Origin: JAMLHH01 sp964653095
GTDB taxonomy: Bacteria > Bacteroidota > Bacteroidia > Chitinophagales > JADIYW01
Reading direction: 5' to 3'
NCBI GenBank assembly: GCA_964653095.1
Contig: CAZZEH010000006.1
Coordinates: 48,213 to 112,212, forward strand
DNA: 64,000 bases
The position numbers and the translations under genes were made by a program. Of this stretch, positions 16,273-25,448 are shown one piece after another. The notes under the pieces were generated by a model that was not told the DNA's origin, searched no databases, and saw nothing but the letters and a program-made list of their open reading frames with translations. Each line of letters starts with the position of its first letter. Within the stretch, counting starts at the first letter, position 1.

Positions 16273-19200
16273 ATGCAAAGAAAAGGTTTTGTAAAAGTCA
16301 TTGCTCTCCTGTTGATTGCAATCAGTACTTATCAATTACTCTTCACATGGAAAGCCAATCAAATCGAAAGTCAGGCCGTGGCTTTGGCTGAAGAGAATAT
16401 CATTTCGGAAGATCCGACAGATTTATTTCCAAACGACCCGGTACAGCAATTTTTATATAAAGATTCTATTCACAAAGCCAGAATAGAATTCAAAAACAGA
16501 TATCTGGACTCTCTGGCACCGGAGAAAGTTTTTTTGGGTTCTACTTTCAAAAAGGTTAAAGAAAATCAGCTCAACCTGGGTCTTGACCTTCAGGGCGGGA
16601 TGTCTGCTGTCCTTCAGGTCAACATCAAAGAACTTTTGATCTCATTATCAGACAACAATGCAAATCCGATATTCCTTCAGGCCCTGGATAATGCTGAAGC
16701 CCGAATGTCAGAAAGCCCGGACGACTATATCACATTGTTTACCAAAGCATTAAAGGAACTCAATCCTTCGGCTAAACTCGCAGATTATTTTGCAAACAGA
16801 ACAAACAGCGACTTTATCAAATCCAATTCCAGTGACGACGAAGTACTGGACTATATCAAAAAAGAGTCGGGACAGGCTATACAGCGGACATACAACATCA
16901 TCAGCACGCGTATTGACCAGTTTGGGATGAGGCAGCCAAACATTACTTTGGAGCCAAGAAAAGGAAGAATCACTGTAGAAATTGGCGGTGTGGACAACCC
17001 TGCGCGTGTCAGGAATATGCTTCAGGCCACTGCTAACTTAGAGTTTTGGGAAACATATAAAGCCAATGAACTTGGTGCCGCATTAAATGATGCCAATGAT
17101 GCATTAAAGCTTTATCTGAAAGCACAGAAAAGGGTCGGCGATACTAGTGAAAGTGCTGAAGGTAGTGAAGTGGTACAAACAGACTCTCCAAGCTCTTTGG
17201 AAGAAATTCTCGGAGAGTCAAAAGCTGCAGATACTGCCGTAAACGACAAAGACAACTTAAGTTTTCTGACAGATGAGGATAGCGAAGACACTTTATCCTC
17301 TTCAGAAATTACAGAGGAAAGCTTTATGGAAGAAGCACCTCTATTTGCTTTGATTATGCCGTCAGTAGATCAAAACAACCGTTATCTCGAATCTCCGATT
17401 ATCGGCTATACAGTCAATATAGACACCGCAAAAGCTAATGCTTATCTGAATATTCCTGAAGTCAAAAGTAAATTCCCAAAGGACGTAGAGTTCATGTGGG
17501 GAGCGACAGCTATTGGAGACAAACACAATATTTTTGAATTATACGCTATCAAAAAGAGACCTAACTCCGACAAGCCATACTTAGACGGTGGTGCTGTAGA
17601 AACTGCAAAAGCTGATAATGACCAGTTCGGGAAAGTGGTTATCAGCATGAAAATGACTCGTGAGGGAGCCAGCAAGTGGAAAAAAATGACCGGCAGCAAT
17701 GTGGGTAAAAACATTGCCATAGTTGTAGATAATATAGTGTATTCCGCACCAAACGTAAATGAGGAAATATCCGGAGGTAATTCATCTATTTCGGGACAAT
17801 TTACCCAACAGGAAGCCACTGACCTTGCAAACATTCTGAAAATCGGAAAACTGCCTGCATCGGCTAACATTGTGGAAGAGGAAATGGTAGGAGCGACTTT
17901 AGGTACAGAATCCATTCGGGCAGGCCTTTTATCCATGCTCGCAGGTTTCACTATGGTGATGGCCTTTATGATGTTCTTCTATGCCACAGGAGGAGTTATT
18001 GCTACAATAGTTCTTTTGCTGAACATGTTCCTGATTATTGGAATTATGGCCACCTTAGGTTCTACTCTGACTCTGCCGGGTATCGCAGGTATTGTGCTGA
18101 CAATGGGTATGGCAGTGGATGCCAACGTGCTGATATATGAACGAATCAAAGAGGAACTCAGAAATGGGGACAGTATAACCGAAGCAGTAGGCAAGGGTTT
18201 CAAATTTGCTCTTCCTGCTATTATTGACGGTAACCTGACTACTCTGATTACCGGAATTATCCTATTCTTAATCGGAACAGGACCAATCAAAGGTTTTGCA
18301 ACCACGCTCATTATAGGTATTATCACGACATTATTTACTGCAGTTTTAGTATCCAATGTAATTGCGGAGGGATGGCTCAAATCAAAAGGCAGACTAAAAG
18401 TTCAGAATAACTTCTCGGCCAGATTCCTGGCCAATGTAAATTTTGATTTTCTCGGTAAAAGAAAAATAGGCTACATCCTTTCTTCCGCTATTATCCTCGC
18501 GGGAGTGGCTTCATTCGCCACAAGAGGTTTTGAACTCGGTGTGGATTTTCAGGGAGGAAGAGAGTATAAAATAAGGTTTGAGCAACCCATCAATACTCAG
18601 ACTGCCAAAAGTCATTTGGATGGAGCTTTCAACAGTGGAACAATTGTAAAAACTATTGGCTCTGCCAATCAAATTAAAGTAACCACCTCTTTCCTAATTG
18701 ATAAAAACAATTCTGAAAGCGACCATCTTGCAGACAGTACGCTGTATTTGGGAGTAAAAGATTTTTTACCGGAAAATACTTCTTTTGAAACATTTAAAAC
18801 GGTAAATCTTTTAAGCCAGCAGAAAGTGGATCCAACGGTTTCCGTGGATATTATCAAAAGTTCCACGTGGGCTGTTATTTTATCTATTTTCACTATTTTC
18901 ATTTATATTCTGGTACGATTCCGAACTTTCGGATATTCCATCGGAGCAATTGTTTCTACTGCGCATGACGCTTTTATTTTATTGGCTATATACTCATTAT
19001 TATACGGCATTCTCCCTTTCTCAATGGAAGTAGATCAAACTTTTATTGCAGCTATTCTGACTGTGATAGGATACTCACTGAATGACACTGTAGTAGTTTT
19101 TGACCGTCTGAGAGAATATCTTGCGGATAAATTCCAAGACAAGTTTACGCTGTCGGAAAAAATGAACAACGCTATTAACAGCACTTTATCGAGAACATTT

Positions 19201-19404
19201 AATACCGGTATCACGACGATGATTTCTCTCGTAATATTATTCATTTTTGGCGGTGAATCTCTGAGAAGTTTTTCTTTTGCCATGACTATCGGCGTTGTCA
19301 TTGGGACTTACTCTTCTATTTTCATAGCATCTCCGATTATGTATGACTTTCAAAACTGGAAAAATAAAAGAGCTGAAGCTCAAAAAAAATCAATCCGGAA
19401 ATAA
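16273..19404 (+). CDS. secDF: Fused protein translocase subunit SecDF
   Basis: A 1043-residue fusion of SecD and SecF, proton-driven accessory subunits of the Sec translocon that pull substrates into the periplasm. After the first membrane helix (residues about 8-26), motif D1 appears as LNLGLDLQGGMS, then the P1 head region. SecD helices carry GIAGIVLTMGMAVDANVLIYERIKEELRNG. The SecF half starts near residue 735 with FELGVDFQGGREY and carries AAILTVIGYSLNDTVVVFDRLRE. An acidic low-complexity insertion lies at about residues 289-356 within the periplasmic domain; such insertions occur in Bacteroidota SecDF. The first ATG downstream of the promoter (16273) is chosen. A strong terminator follows. 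Confidence 0.95.
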   Translation: MQRKGFVKVIALLLIAISTYQLLFTWKANQIESQAVALAEENIISEDPTDLFPNDPVQQFLYKDSIHKARIEFKNRYLDSLAPEKVFLGSTFKKVKENQLNLGLDLQGGMSAVLQVNIKELLISLSDNNANPIFLQALDNAEARMSESPDDYITLFTKALKELNPSAKLADYFANRTNSDFIKSNSSDDEVLDYIKKESGQAIQRTYNIISTRIDQFGMRQPNITLEPRKGRITVEIGGVDNPARVRNMLQATANLEFWETYKANELGAALNDANDALKLYLKAQKRVGDTSESAEGSEVVQTDSPSSLEEILGESKAADTAVNDKDNLSFLTDEDSEDTLSSSEITEESFMEEAPLFALIMPSVDQNNRYLESPIIGYTVNIDTAKANAYLNIPEVKSKFPKDVEFMWGATAIGDKHNIFELYAIKKRPNSDKPYLDGGAVETAKADNDQFGKVVISMKMTREGASKWKKMTGSNVGKNIAIVVDNIVYSAPNVNEEISGGNSSISGQFTQQEATDLANILKIGKLPASANIVEEEMVGATLGTESIRAGLLSMLAGFTMVMAFMMFFYATGGVIATIVLLLNMFLIIGIMATLGSTLTLPGIAGIVLTMGMAVDANVLIYERIKEELRNGDSITEAVGKGFKFALPAIIDGNLTTLITGIILFLIGTGPIKGFATTLIIGIITTLFTAVLVSNVIAEGWLKSKGRLKVQNNFSARFLANVNFDFLGKRKIGYILSSAIILAGVASFATRGFELGVDFQGGREYKIRFEQPINTQTAKSHLDGAFNSGTIVKTIGSANQIKVTTSFLIDKNNSESDHLADSTLYLGVKDFLPENTSFETFKTVNLLSQQKVDPTVSVDIIKSSTWAVILSIFTIFIYILVRFRTFGYSIGAIVSTAHDAFILLAIYSLLYGILPFSMEVDQTFIAAILTVIGYSLNDTVVVFDRLREYLADKFQDKFTLSEKMNNAINSTLSRTFNTGITTMISLVILFIFGGESLRSFSFAMTIGVVIGTYSSIFIASPIMYDFQNWKNKRAEAQKKSIRK

Positions 19405-19424
19405 TCCGGTATAAATTATAGTAT

Positions 19425-19457
19425 AAACGGCTCGGTATCTTCCTGAGCCGTTTTTTT
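19425..19457 (+). terminator. Intrinsic terminator of secDF
   Basis: AAACGGCTC (19425-19433) pairs perfectly with GAGCCGTTT (19445-19453) around an 11-nt loop and runs into a seven-to-eight T tract. It stands 20 nt after the secDF stop codon. Confidence 0.9.
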
Positions 19458-19488
19458 ATTTTTCAAAGCAAACATTGATAGAAATGTT

Positions 19489-19615
19489 ATACCAATTTGA
19501 AAATCAAAATAGACCGATAAAGCGAAACCTTATTTTGGTATTATGCCGTGGTTACAAACAAATAGAACAATGAGATAAAATCGAAATTGGTCTATATTGT
19601 TTGTCCAAACGGTAT
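19489..19615. repeat. MITE-like element B with 30-bp terminal inverted repeats
   Basis: The arms 19489-19518 and 19586-19615 are inverted repeats that match at 23 of 30 positions, with conserved outer ATACC and inner ATAGACC blocks. The 127-bp unit is non-coding. It lies between the secDF terminator and the DUF47 promoter. Size and arm length fit a miniature inverted-repeat element, but there is only one copy here, so a structured regulatory RNA is not excluded. Confidence 0.55.
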
Positions 19616-19670
19616 TATTTAAAAATCAGCTAAATTTAATTTTCCTGCTCATTTGAAAGCTATAAAAAGT

Positions 19671-19678
19671 TAACTTTG
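19671..19678 (+). promoter_or_regulatory. -7 box for the DUF47-pit operon
   Basis: TAACTTTG followed by C, a perfect consensus, ends 15 nt before the ATG at 19694. An apparent TTG start at 19676 falls inside the box and is therefore rejected. Confidence 0.65.
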
Positions 19679-19693
19679 CTGCAAATTACAAGT

Positions 19694-20341
19694 ATGTTTT
19701 TAAATGACCTTGTACAGAAGTTCTTCCCAAAAGACAAAGTTTTTTATAATTTATTTGAAAAAATGGGTGAAAATGTCCTGACAATGGGACAACTTTTAGA
19801 TGACCTTGTGGCCACACCCGACAAAGACGAAAGAGCAGCGATTGCACTTAAGATAGAAGATTTAGAACACGCAAATGACAATCTGACTCATCAGATTTTT
19901 ATCGAATTGAGCCAAAACTTCATTACTCCTTTTGATCGCGAAGATATTCACTATTTGGCAACAGGGTTAGATGACATAGCGGATTATATACATACCTGCT
20001 CTAAAAAATTTATTCTGTATAAAGTCAATCCCAACGACAGTGCCATTCAAAAGCTTTCAGAACTGATAAAATTAAGCTGTGAACAGGTAAATATTATTGT
20101 CAACGAATTAAGAAATATGAGCAAATCCACAAAAATCAGCAATGCAGTGGTACGAATTAACAGTATAGAGAATCAGGCTGACGATGTATATGATTTGGGA
20201 GTAGAAGCTTTATTCGACTATGAAGATGATATAAAACTGCTGATTAAGAAAAGAGAAATTTATCAGCTCATGGAAATCGTTACAGACAAATGCGAAGATG
20301 TCAGCAACATTATTGATACTATTCTAATTAAATATTCATAA
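19694..20341 (+). CDS. DUF47 family (PhoU-like) phosphate transport accessory protein
   Basis: About 215 residues, all-helical, related to PhoU. Characteristic DUF47 features are the N-terminal KDKVFYNLFEKMGENVLTMG, the LEHANDNLTHQIFIELSQNF motif and ITPFDREDIHYLATGLDDIADYI. Such proteins accompany Pit transporters and are thought to modulate phosphate uptake. The gene lies 19 nt upstream of pit on the same strand. The ATG at 19694 is the first start after the promoter box. Confidence 0.92.
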   Translation: MFLNDLVQKFFPKDKVFYNLFEKMGENVLTMGQLLDDLVATPDKDERAAIALKIEDLEHANDNLTHQIFIELSQNFITPFDREDIHYLATGLDDIADYIHTCSKKFILYKVNPNDSAIQKLSELIKLSCEQVNIIVNELRNMSKSTKISNAVVRINSIENQADDVYDLGVEALFDYEDDIKLLIKKREIYQLMEIVTDKCEDVSNIIDTILIKYS

Positions 20342-20360
20342 CCAAACCCCTATTTGACTT

Positions 20361-21422
20361 ATGGATATACCCGTCTTGCTGGTAGTAATTATTGTGCTTG
20401 CTTTCATTTTTGACTACATTAATGGTTTTCATGACTCCGCTAATGCCATCGCAGCTGTGATATCCACTAAGGTGCTTTCTCCTTTTCAGGCTGTGGCTTG
20501 GGCTGCTTTATTTAACTTTGCAGCCTTTTTTATTTCAAAATACTTAATAGGTGAATTTAAAGTAGGTAATACAATTGCCAGTTCTGTTCATGAAAACTTC
20601 ATTACTCTCGAAGTGATTCTCTCCGGTCTGATTGCCGCTATCACCTGGAACTTAATTACCTGGTGGTTTGGTATTCCCTCCAGCTCTTCACATACCCTTA
20701 TAGGAGGATTCATTGGCGCGGCATTAGTCCACGCCGGTGGATTTTCGGCAGGAAGCATGCATGTAATTAATTATGTAAAAGTAGTCCCTATTTTCCTGTT
20801 TATATTTATGGCTCCGCTCATAGGAATGATTACGGCATTGGGCTTATCCGCCATAATTGTCAATTTATTTAAAAAAGTAAATCCCGCCAAAGCTAACAAA
20901 TGGTTTAAACGTTCGCAATTAGTCACGTCTGCTATGCTGTCTTTGGGGCATGGGGGCAACGATGCTCAAAAGGTTATGGGTATTATCGGTGCAGCGATTA
21001 TTTATTATCACGTGTCAGAGGGGCATACAGAGTGGATAGAATCTACTGACCGATTTAATATGTTTGTAGAGCATTGGGCGTGGATTCCATTTACAAGCTT
21101 TGTAGTAATCGGTTTGGGAACTCTCAGTGGGGGTTGGAGGATTATTAAAACTATGGGATCCAGAATCACAAAAATTACACCTTTGGAGGGAGTAACTGCC
21201 GAAACCGCAGGAGCCCTGACCTTGTACTTGTCCGAATTTTTTGGAATCCCAATTTCTACCACTCATACTATGACCGGTTCCATTATCGGAGTAGGCCTCG
21301 CTAAACGAGTTTCTGCCGTCCGCTGGGGGGTTACAGTCAGTCTGGTATGGGCCTGGATTATCACGATACCGTTCAGTGCGGCAATAGCAGCAATCACTTA
21401 TAAAATTGTAATGCTGTTTTAA
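20361..21422 (+). CDS. pit: Low-affinity inorganic phosphate transporter (Pit family)
   Basis: A 353-residue polytopic inner-membrane protein of the PiT family, importing phosphate, usually as a metal-phosphate with protons. The N-terminal repeat carries FDYINGFHDSANAIAAVIST and the C-terminal half carries LSLGHGGNDAQKVMG and STTHTMTGSIIG, the signature duplicated motifs. About ten membrane helices are apparent. It is cotranscribed with the upstream DUF47 gene. Confidence 0.95.
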   Translation: MDIPVLLVVIIVLAFIFDYINGFHDSANAIAAVISTKVLSPFQAVAWAALFNFAAFFISKYLIGEFKVGNTIASSVHENFITLEVILSGLIAAITWNLITWWFGIPSSSSHTLIGGFIGAALVHAGGFSAGSMHVINYVKVVPIFLFIFMAPLIGMITALGLSAIIVNLFKKVNPAKANKWFKRSQLVTSAMLSLGHGGNDAQKVMGIIGAAIIYYHVSEGHTEWIESTDRFNMFVEHWAWIPFTSFVVIGLGTLSGGWRIIKTMGSRITKITPLEGVTAETAGALTLYLSEFFGIPISTTHTMTGSIIGVGLAKRVSAVRWGVTVSLVWAWIITIPFSAAIAAITYKIVMLF

Positions 21423-21482
21423 ACGGGTTACAACTATAAGTTGGTATAATGTTTGCGGAATATGACCTTTTAATAAAACAAC

Positions 21483-22454
21483 ATGAAAACAAGCTCATCT
21501 TTATCTTACACTACTCTTTTTACCGTTACATTATTATTCACTACACACGTTTTAAAAGCAAATAATATGATTAAAAATTCAGACTCTGCACCACACAGAG
21601 ATACAGTCATTGAAAACTATCTTAAAGAAAAACAAATTGACAGCGTAACTCTTTCGCCTGAAGGTGTGTACTACGTCATAGAAGAAGAAGGTGAGGGCAG
21701 ACAGGTACAAAAAGAAGATTTTGTTTCGGTTCATTATACAGGAAAGTTATTGAATGGAACAAAATTCGATTCCTCTTTTGACAGGAATGAACCCATTCAG
21801 TTTCAAATCGGCGTAGGTAATGTGATTCCCGGCTGGGATATTGGCATCCCGCTATTTAAGGTTGGGGGCAAAGGTTCTATCTTCATTCCTTCAGGACTGG
21901 CATACGGAGAAGCAGGTGCCGGAGGTGTTATCCCTCCAAACGCTCCCCTGCGCTTCGATATAGAAGTGGTGGATGCCATGGATTACGACTCTTTTTTAGA
22001 ATACAGAAGAGAGGTGTTAAAAAAGCAGCAGGAGGAAGCTCAGGCCAAACGCGCAGAACAGGCTAAAATTGACCAGAAGCTGATTGAGGAGTACGTAAAA
22101 AATAACAATTTGGATGTAAAATGTCTTCAGTCAGGTCTGGCATATTACATCACCGAAGAAGGCACCGGAACTCAGGTTGTGAATGGCTCTACCGCCACTG
22201 TACATTATACGGGAAAATTACTGGACGGAACTAAATTTGACTCTTCCAAAGACAGGAATCAGCCTTTCCCGGTACAGGTCGGTGCCAACAGGGTTATCCA
22301 GGGCTGGGAAGAAGGACTGACATTATTCAGGGAAGGCAGTAAAGGAACACTAATTATCCCGTCCGGAATGGGATATGGCGAACGTTCCGCGGGAGCTGTA
22401 ATCAAACCAAACTCCGTTCTTGTTTTTGATATCGAAGTATTGGACGTAAAATAA
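21483..22454 (+). CDS. Exported tandem FKBP-type peptidyl-prolyl isomerase
   Basis: A 323-residue protein with a signal peptide (first about 27 residues, ending HVLKA) and two complete FKBP domains at roughly residues 60-162 and 220-322. Both carry VHYTGKLLxGTKFDSS, the VIPGWDIG/VIQGWEEG turn, IPSGLAYGE/IPSGMGYGE and a final FDIEV strand, so both may be active. A charged helical linker (about 165-210) is rich in Gln and Glu. It probably assists folding of secreted or outer-membrane proteins. It ends 8 nt from the convergent lyase gene. Confidence 0.93.
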   Translation: MKTSSSLSYTTLFTVTLLFTTHVLKANNMIKNSDSAPHRDTVIENYLKEKQIDSVTLSPEGVYYVIEEEGEGRQVQKEDFVSVHYTGKLLNGTKFDSSFDRNEPIQFQIGVGNVIPGWDIGIPLFKVGGKGSIFIPSGLAYGEAGAGGVIPPNAPLRFDIEVVDAMDYDSFLEYRREVLKKQQEEAQAKRAEQAKIDQKLIEEYVKNNNLDVKCLQSGLAYYITEEGTGTQVVNGSTATVHYTGKLLDGTKFDSSKDRNQPFPVQVGANRVIQGWEEGLTLFREGSKGTLIIPSGMGYGERSAGAVIKPNSVLVFDIEVLDVK

Positions 22455-22462
22455 AAAGACTT

Positions 22463-23110
22463 CTAATCAGATAGTATCTTTCCAAGCTGAATTCCTCTCA
22501 AAGCATTAGAAAGAAGAATCAAATCGGCACTTAAAATGTCCTGCTCGGTCAGTGACTGCTCAATGATTGGGAATACTGAATTTTCCATAAGCCACGTTCT
22601 CATTACGCCTTTTACCGGGTAATCAAATAGTGGCGGAGTATATATTGTATTTTTTTTGAGAATGAAAATATTACACACCGAGGTTTCAACTACGTGACTT
22701 TTTTCATTAAAAATAATTCCATCGTCTAAATTTTGAGTTTGCGCCCAAGCCAGTACTTTAGCATAAAAATCCCGATTAGTTGTTTTGGCATTCCAGGGCA
22801 GGCGGCTTGTTTTATACTCTTGTCTGTAAAAGCCAAGTCTATATATATTCAAAGGTGGTTTCTTAATCGAATGAATTTCCAGATGGGGCTTGTTTTTATC
22901 CGATTTACTGATTGGCAGCAGATATCTTAGTTTATATGTATTGTCGTCCTGAGGACAATTTGCAGTAATTATTTTGCGGGCTTCACGGATATATTGATTG
23001 GCAGCAGTAACATCATTCTGAAAAAGTCCCCAGCGCAATCTTTGCAGATGATACTCCAACAGAGGAATTTCTCCCCCTGAAGACCACATCGTCTCCAAAA
23101 AATTTGTCAT
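22463..23110 (-). CDS. Class IV aminotransferase fold protein, aminodeoxychorismate lyase-like
   Basis: A 215-residue fold-type IV PLP protein. The N-terminus NFLETMWSSGGEIPLLEYHL leads into HLQRL, typical of PabC-like lyases. The middle has KTTNRDFY, with a candidate PLP lysine, and the C-terminal half has DGIIFNEKSHVVETSVCNIF, the usual G..[E/N]...SN-type phosphate loop. PabC releases pyruvate to make p-aminobenzoate for folate. It is shorter than typical PabC (about 270), and small D-amino-acid or branched-chain aminotransferase relatives are alternatives. Its start overlaps the stop of the methylmalonyl-CoA mutase gene by 4 nt, implying translational coupling. Confidence 0.72.
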   Translation of the reverse strand: MTNFLETMWSSGGEIPLLEYHLQRLRWGLFQNDVTAANQYIREARKIITANCPQDDNTYKLRYLLPISKSDKNKPHLEIHSIKKPPLNIYRLGFYRQEYKTSRLPWNAKTTNRDFYAKVLAWAQTQNLDDGIIFNEKSHVVETSVCNIFILKKNTIYTPPLFDYPVKGVMRTWLMENSVFPIIEQSLTEQDILSADLILLSNALRGIQLGKILSD

Positions 23111-25254
23111 ATTCTTTCGGTGTATCCTTCTATCAGTATCTGAAGTAGATCTATAGCAGACTTAGATATATTGGAACCCGGCCCATATACACCCACCACA
23201 CCCGCATTATACAAAAAGTCGTAATCCTGCTTAGGAATCACACCTCCACATACGACCAAAATATCCGAGCGTCCCAATTTTTCCAGTTCTTCCATCACTT
23301 GGGGTACCAATGTTTTATGCCCGGCAGCTAAAGAGGACACACCAAGTACATGCACATCATTCTCTGCAGCCATCATAGCCGCCTCAGCAGGGGTCTGAAA
23401 TAAAGGACCTATGTCCACATCAAATCCTAAATCTGCAAAGCCAGTAGCAATTACTTTAGCCCCCCTGTCATGCCCGTCCTGACCTAATTTAGCTACCAAT
23501 ATTCTTGCTCTCCTTCCGGCAATATCCGCAAATTGGTCGGATAAGTCTTTCGCTTTTATAAAATATTGATTCATATTCATTTGTGAAGAGTAAACTCCGG
23601 AAATAGATTTAATATGAGCAGTATATCTTCCAAAAACACTTTCCAGGGCGGAAGATATTTCACCCAGGGTCGCCCGGTTCCTGGCGGCTGCTACAGATAG
23701 TTCCAAGAGATTTTTATCTTTATTTTTTGCCGCGTCGGTCAAAGCTGCGAGAGATTGCTCTACAGCTCTTTCGTTTCGTTCAGACTTGATTTTCTGAATG
23801 CTTTCAATCTGCTCCTTCCTGACCTGAGCGTTATCCACTTCCAAAATATCCAGTTCAATATCCTCTTGCACAGTATAAAAATTAACTCCTACTATCTTAT
23901 CGACACCACTATCAATTTTAGCCTGTTTTCGGGCTGCAGCTTCTTCAATTCTCATTTTCGGAACACCTTTTTCGATTGCTTTGACCATTCCCCCAAGTGA
24001 CTCAACCTCTTCAATTAACACACGTACCTTTTCTATCAGCCTGCCTGTTAAGTATTCTACATAATAAGAACCTGCCCACGGATCTACTGTTCTGCATATC
24101 TCTGTTTCCTCCTGCAAATACAACTGAGTATTTCGGGCAATTCGGGCAGAAAATTCAGTAGGCAATGCAATGGCTTCATCCAAAGCATTTGTATGCAATG
24201 ACTGGGTACCTCCCATGACCGAGGCCATAGCTTCAATACATGTTCGGGCAATATTGTTATACGGGTCTTGTTCTGTCAGACTCCAGCCGGATGTTTGGCA
24301 ATGCGTTCGGAGAGCAAGTGATTTAGGATTTTTGGGATTAAAAGGTTTAATTAACTCCGCCCAAAGTACTCTTGCTGCACGCATTTTTGCAACTTCCATA
24401 AAGTGGTTCATTCCTATTGCCCAAAAAAAGGAAAGTCGCGGAGCGAAACTGTCTATGTCCAAACCTGCTTCGATTCCCGTCCTGACATATTCGAGTCCGT
24501 TAGCCAAAGTGTAAGCCAATTCTAAATCGGCAGTTGCTCCGGCCTCCTGCATGTGGTAACCGGATATACTGATAGAATTAAATTTGGGCATTCTTTCGGA
24601 AGTATACCGAAAAATATCTGAGATAATTCTCATTGAAGGAGCCGGTGGGTAGATATAGGTGTTGCGCACCATAAACTCTTTCAAAATATCATTTTGTATG
24701 GTACCGCTCAATTTTTCCGGTGCGACACCCTGTTCTTCCGCAGCTACGATATAAAAAGCCATAATCGGCAATACCGCTCCGTTCATGGTCATAGAAACTG
24801 AAACCGTGTCTAACGGAATTCCTCTGAACAGTGTTTTCATATCTTCCACGGTATCAATAGCCACCCCGGCTTTCCCTACATCTCCCTGCACCCGTTCATG
24901 ATCACTGTCATAGCCTCTGTGCGTCGCAAGATCAAATGCTACAGAAAGACCTTTTTGTCCCGCTTGTAAATTTTTACGGTAAAAAGAATTAGATTCTTCT
25001 GCCGTTGAGAATCCGGCATATTGACGAACCGTCCACTTCCTGCTGAGATACATTGTACTGTATGGCCCTCTCAAGTATGGGGGCAAGCCGGCTGCCTGAT
25101 ATTTCAGATGCGGCAAGTTTTTAACTCGTCTGTGTTCTATTCTGTTCGGTATAGAAATTCTTTCCGGAGATTCCCATTCCTCCTGAGCAATAACCTCCTT
25201 ATTCAGAATATTTTCATGGATATCAATTTGAGAAAAATCTATTCGATTCCGCAT
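23107..25254 (-). CDS. scpA: Methylmalonyl-CoA mutase, large catalytic subunit
   Basis: A 715-residue B12 enzyme that interconverts methylmalonyl-CoA and succinyl-CoA. The N-terminal TIM barrel shows GPYSTMYLSRKWTVRQYAGF, LSVAFDLATHRGYDSDH and SVSMTMNGAVLPIMAFYI. The C-terminal cobalamin domain has GQDGHDRGAKVIATGFADLG (the DxHxxG base-off motif), SSLAAGH and VVCGGVIP. This is the length of catalytic subunits. The small MutA-type subunit usually encoded next to it is absent on both sides, so it either works as a homodimer or has an unlinked partner. No cobalamin riboswitch was recognised in the 194-nt spacer upstream. Confidence 0.95.
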   Translation of the reverse strand: MRNRIDFSQIDIHENILNKEVIAQEEWESPERISIPNRIEHRRVKNLPHLKYQAAGLPPYLRGPYSTMYLSRKWTVRQYAGFSTAEESNSFYRKNLQAGQKGLSVAFDLATHRGYDSDHERVQGDVGKAGVAIDTVEDMKTLFRGIPLDTVSVSMTMNGAVLPIMAFYIVAAEEQGVAPEKLSGTIQNDILKEFMVRNTYIYPPAPSMRIISDIFRYTSERMPKFNSISISGYHMQEAGATADLELAYTLANGLEYVRTGIEAGLDIDSFAPRLSFFWAIGMNHFMEVAKMRAARVLWAELIKPFNPKNPKSLALRTHCQTSGWSLTEQDPYNNIARTCIEAMASVMGGTQSLHTNALDEAIALPTEFSARIARNTQLYLQEETEICRTVDPWAGSYYVEYLTGRLIEKVRVLIEEVESLGGMVKAIEKGVPKMRIEEAAARKQAKIDSGVDKIVGVNFYTVQEDIELDILEVDNAQVRKEQIESIQKIKSERNERAVEQSLAALTDAAKNKDKNLLELSVAAARNRATLGEISSALESVFGRYTAHIKSISGVYSSQMNMNQYFIKAKDLSDQFADIAGRRARILVAKLGQDGHDRGAKVIATGFADLGFDVDIGPLFQTPAEAAMMAAENDVHVLGVSSLAAGHKTLVPQVMEELEKLGRSDILVVCGGVIPKQDYDFLYNAGVVGVYGPGSNISKSAIDLLQILIEGYTERI

Positions 25255-25448
25255 ACAATAAAAATAAGACTTTTCTGGACGAATAGGTGCAGCTTATCAA
25301 ACAATGACTATTGGCAGTTTTCAAAAAAGCTTTTAAAAGTTTTTCTACATCAAAAAGACAGAAAAACGATAAAACAATTTCGATTTTACATCACTAAACG
25401 GATGAATGTCTATTCTTCAAAAAACTCACCTCCAAATTGGATCACTTA

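Noticed and set aside
17979..18380. Antisense frame over secDF with low-complexity Val/Ile-rich product
   Set aside because: It mirrors the hydrophobic codons of the SecDF membrane helices and has no independent support.
25255..25448. Possible cobalamin riboswitch upstream of methylmalonyl-CoA mutase
   Set aside because: No B12-box-like or conserved pseudoknot elements were visible. The spacer is plain AT-rich sequence.
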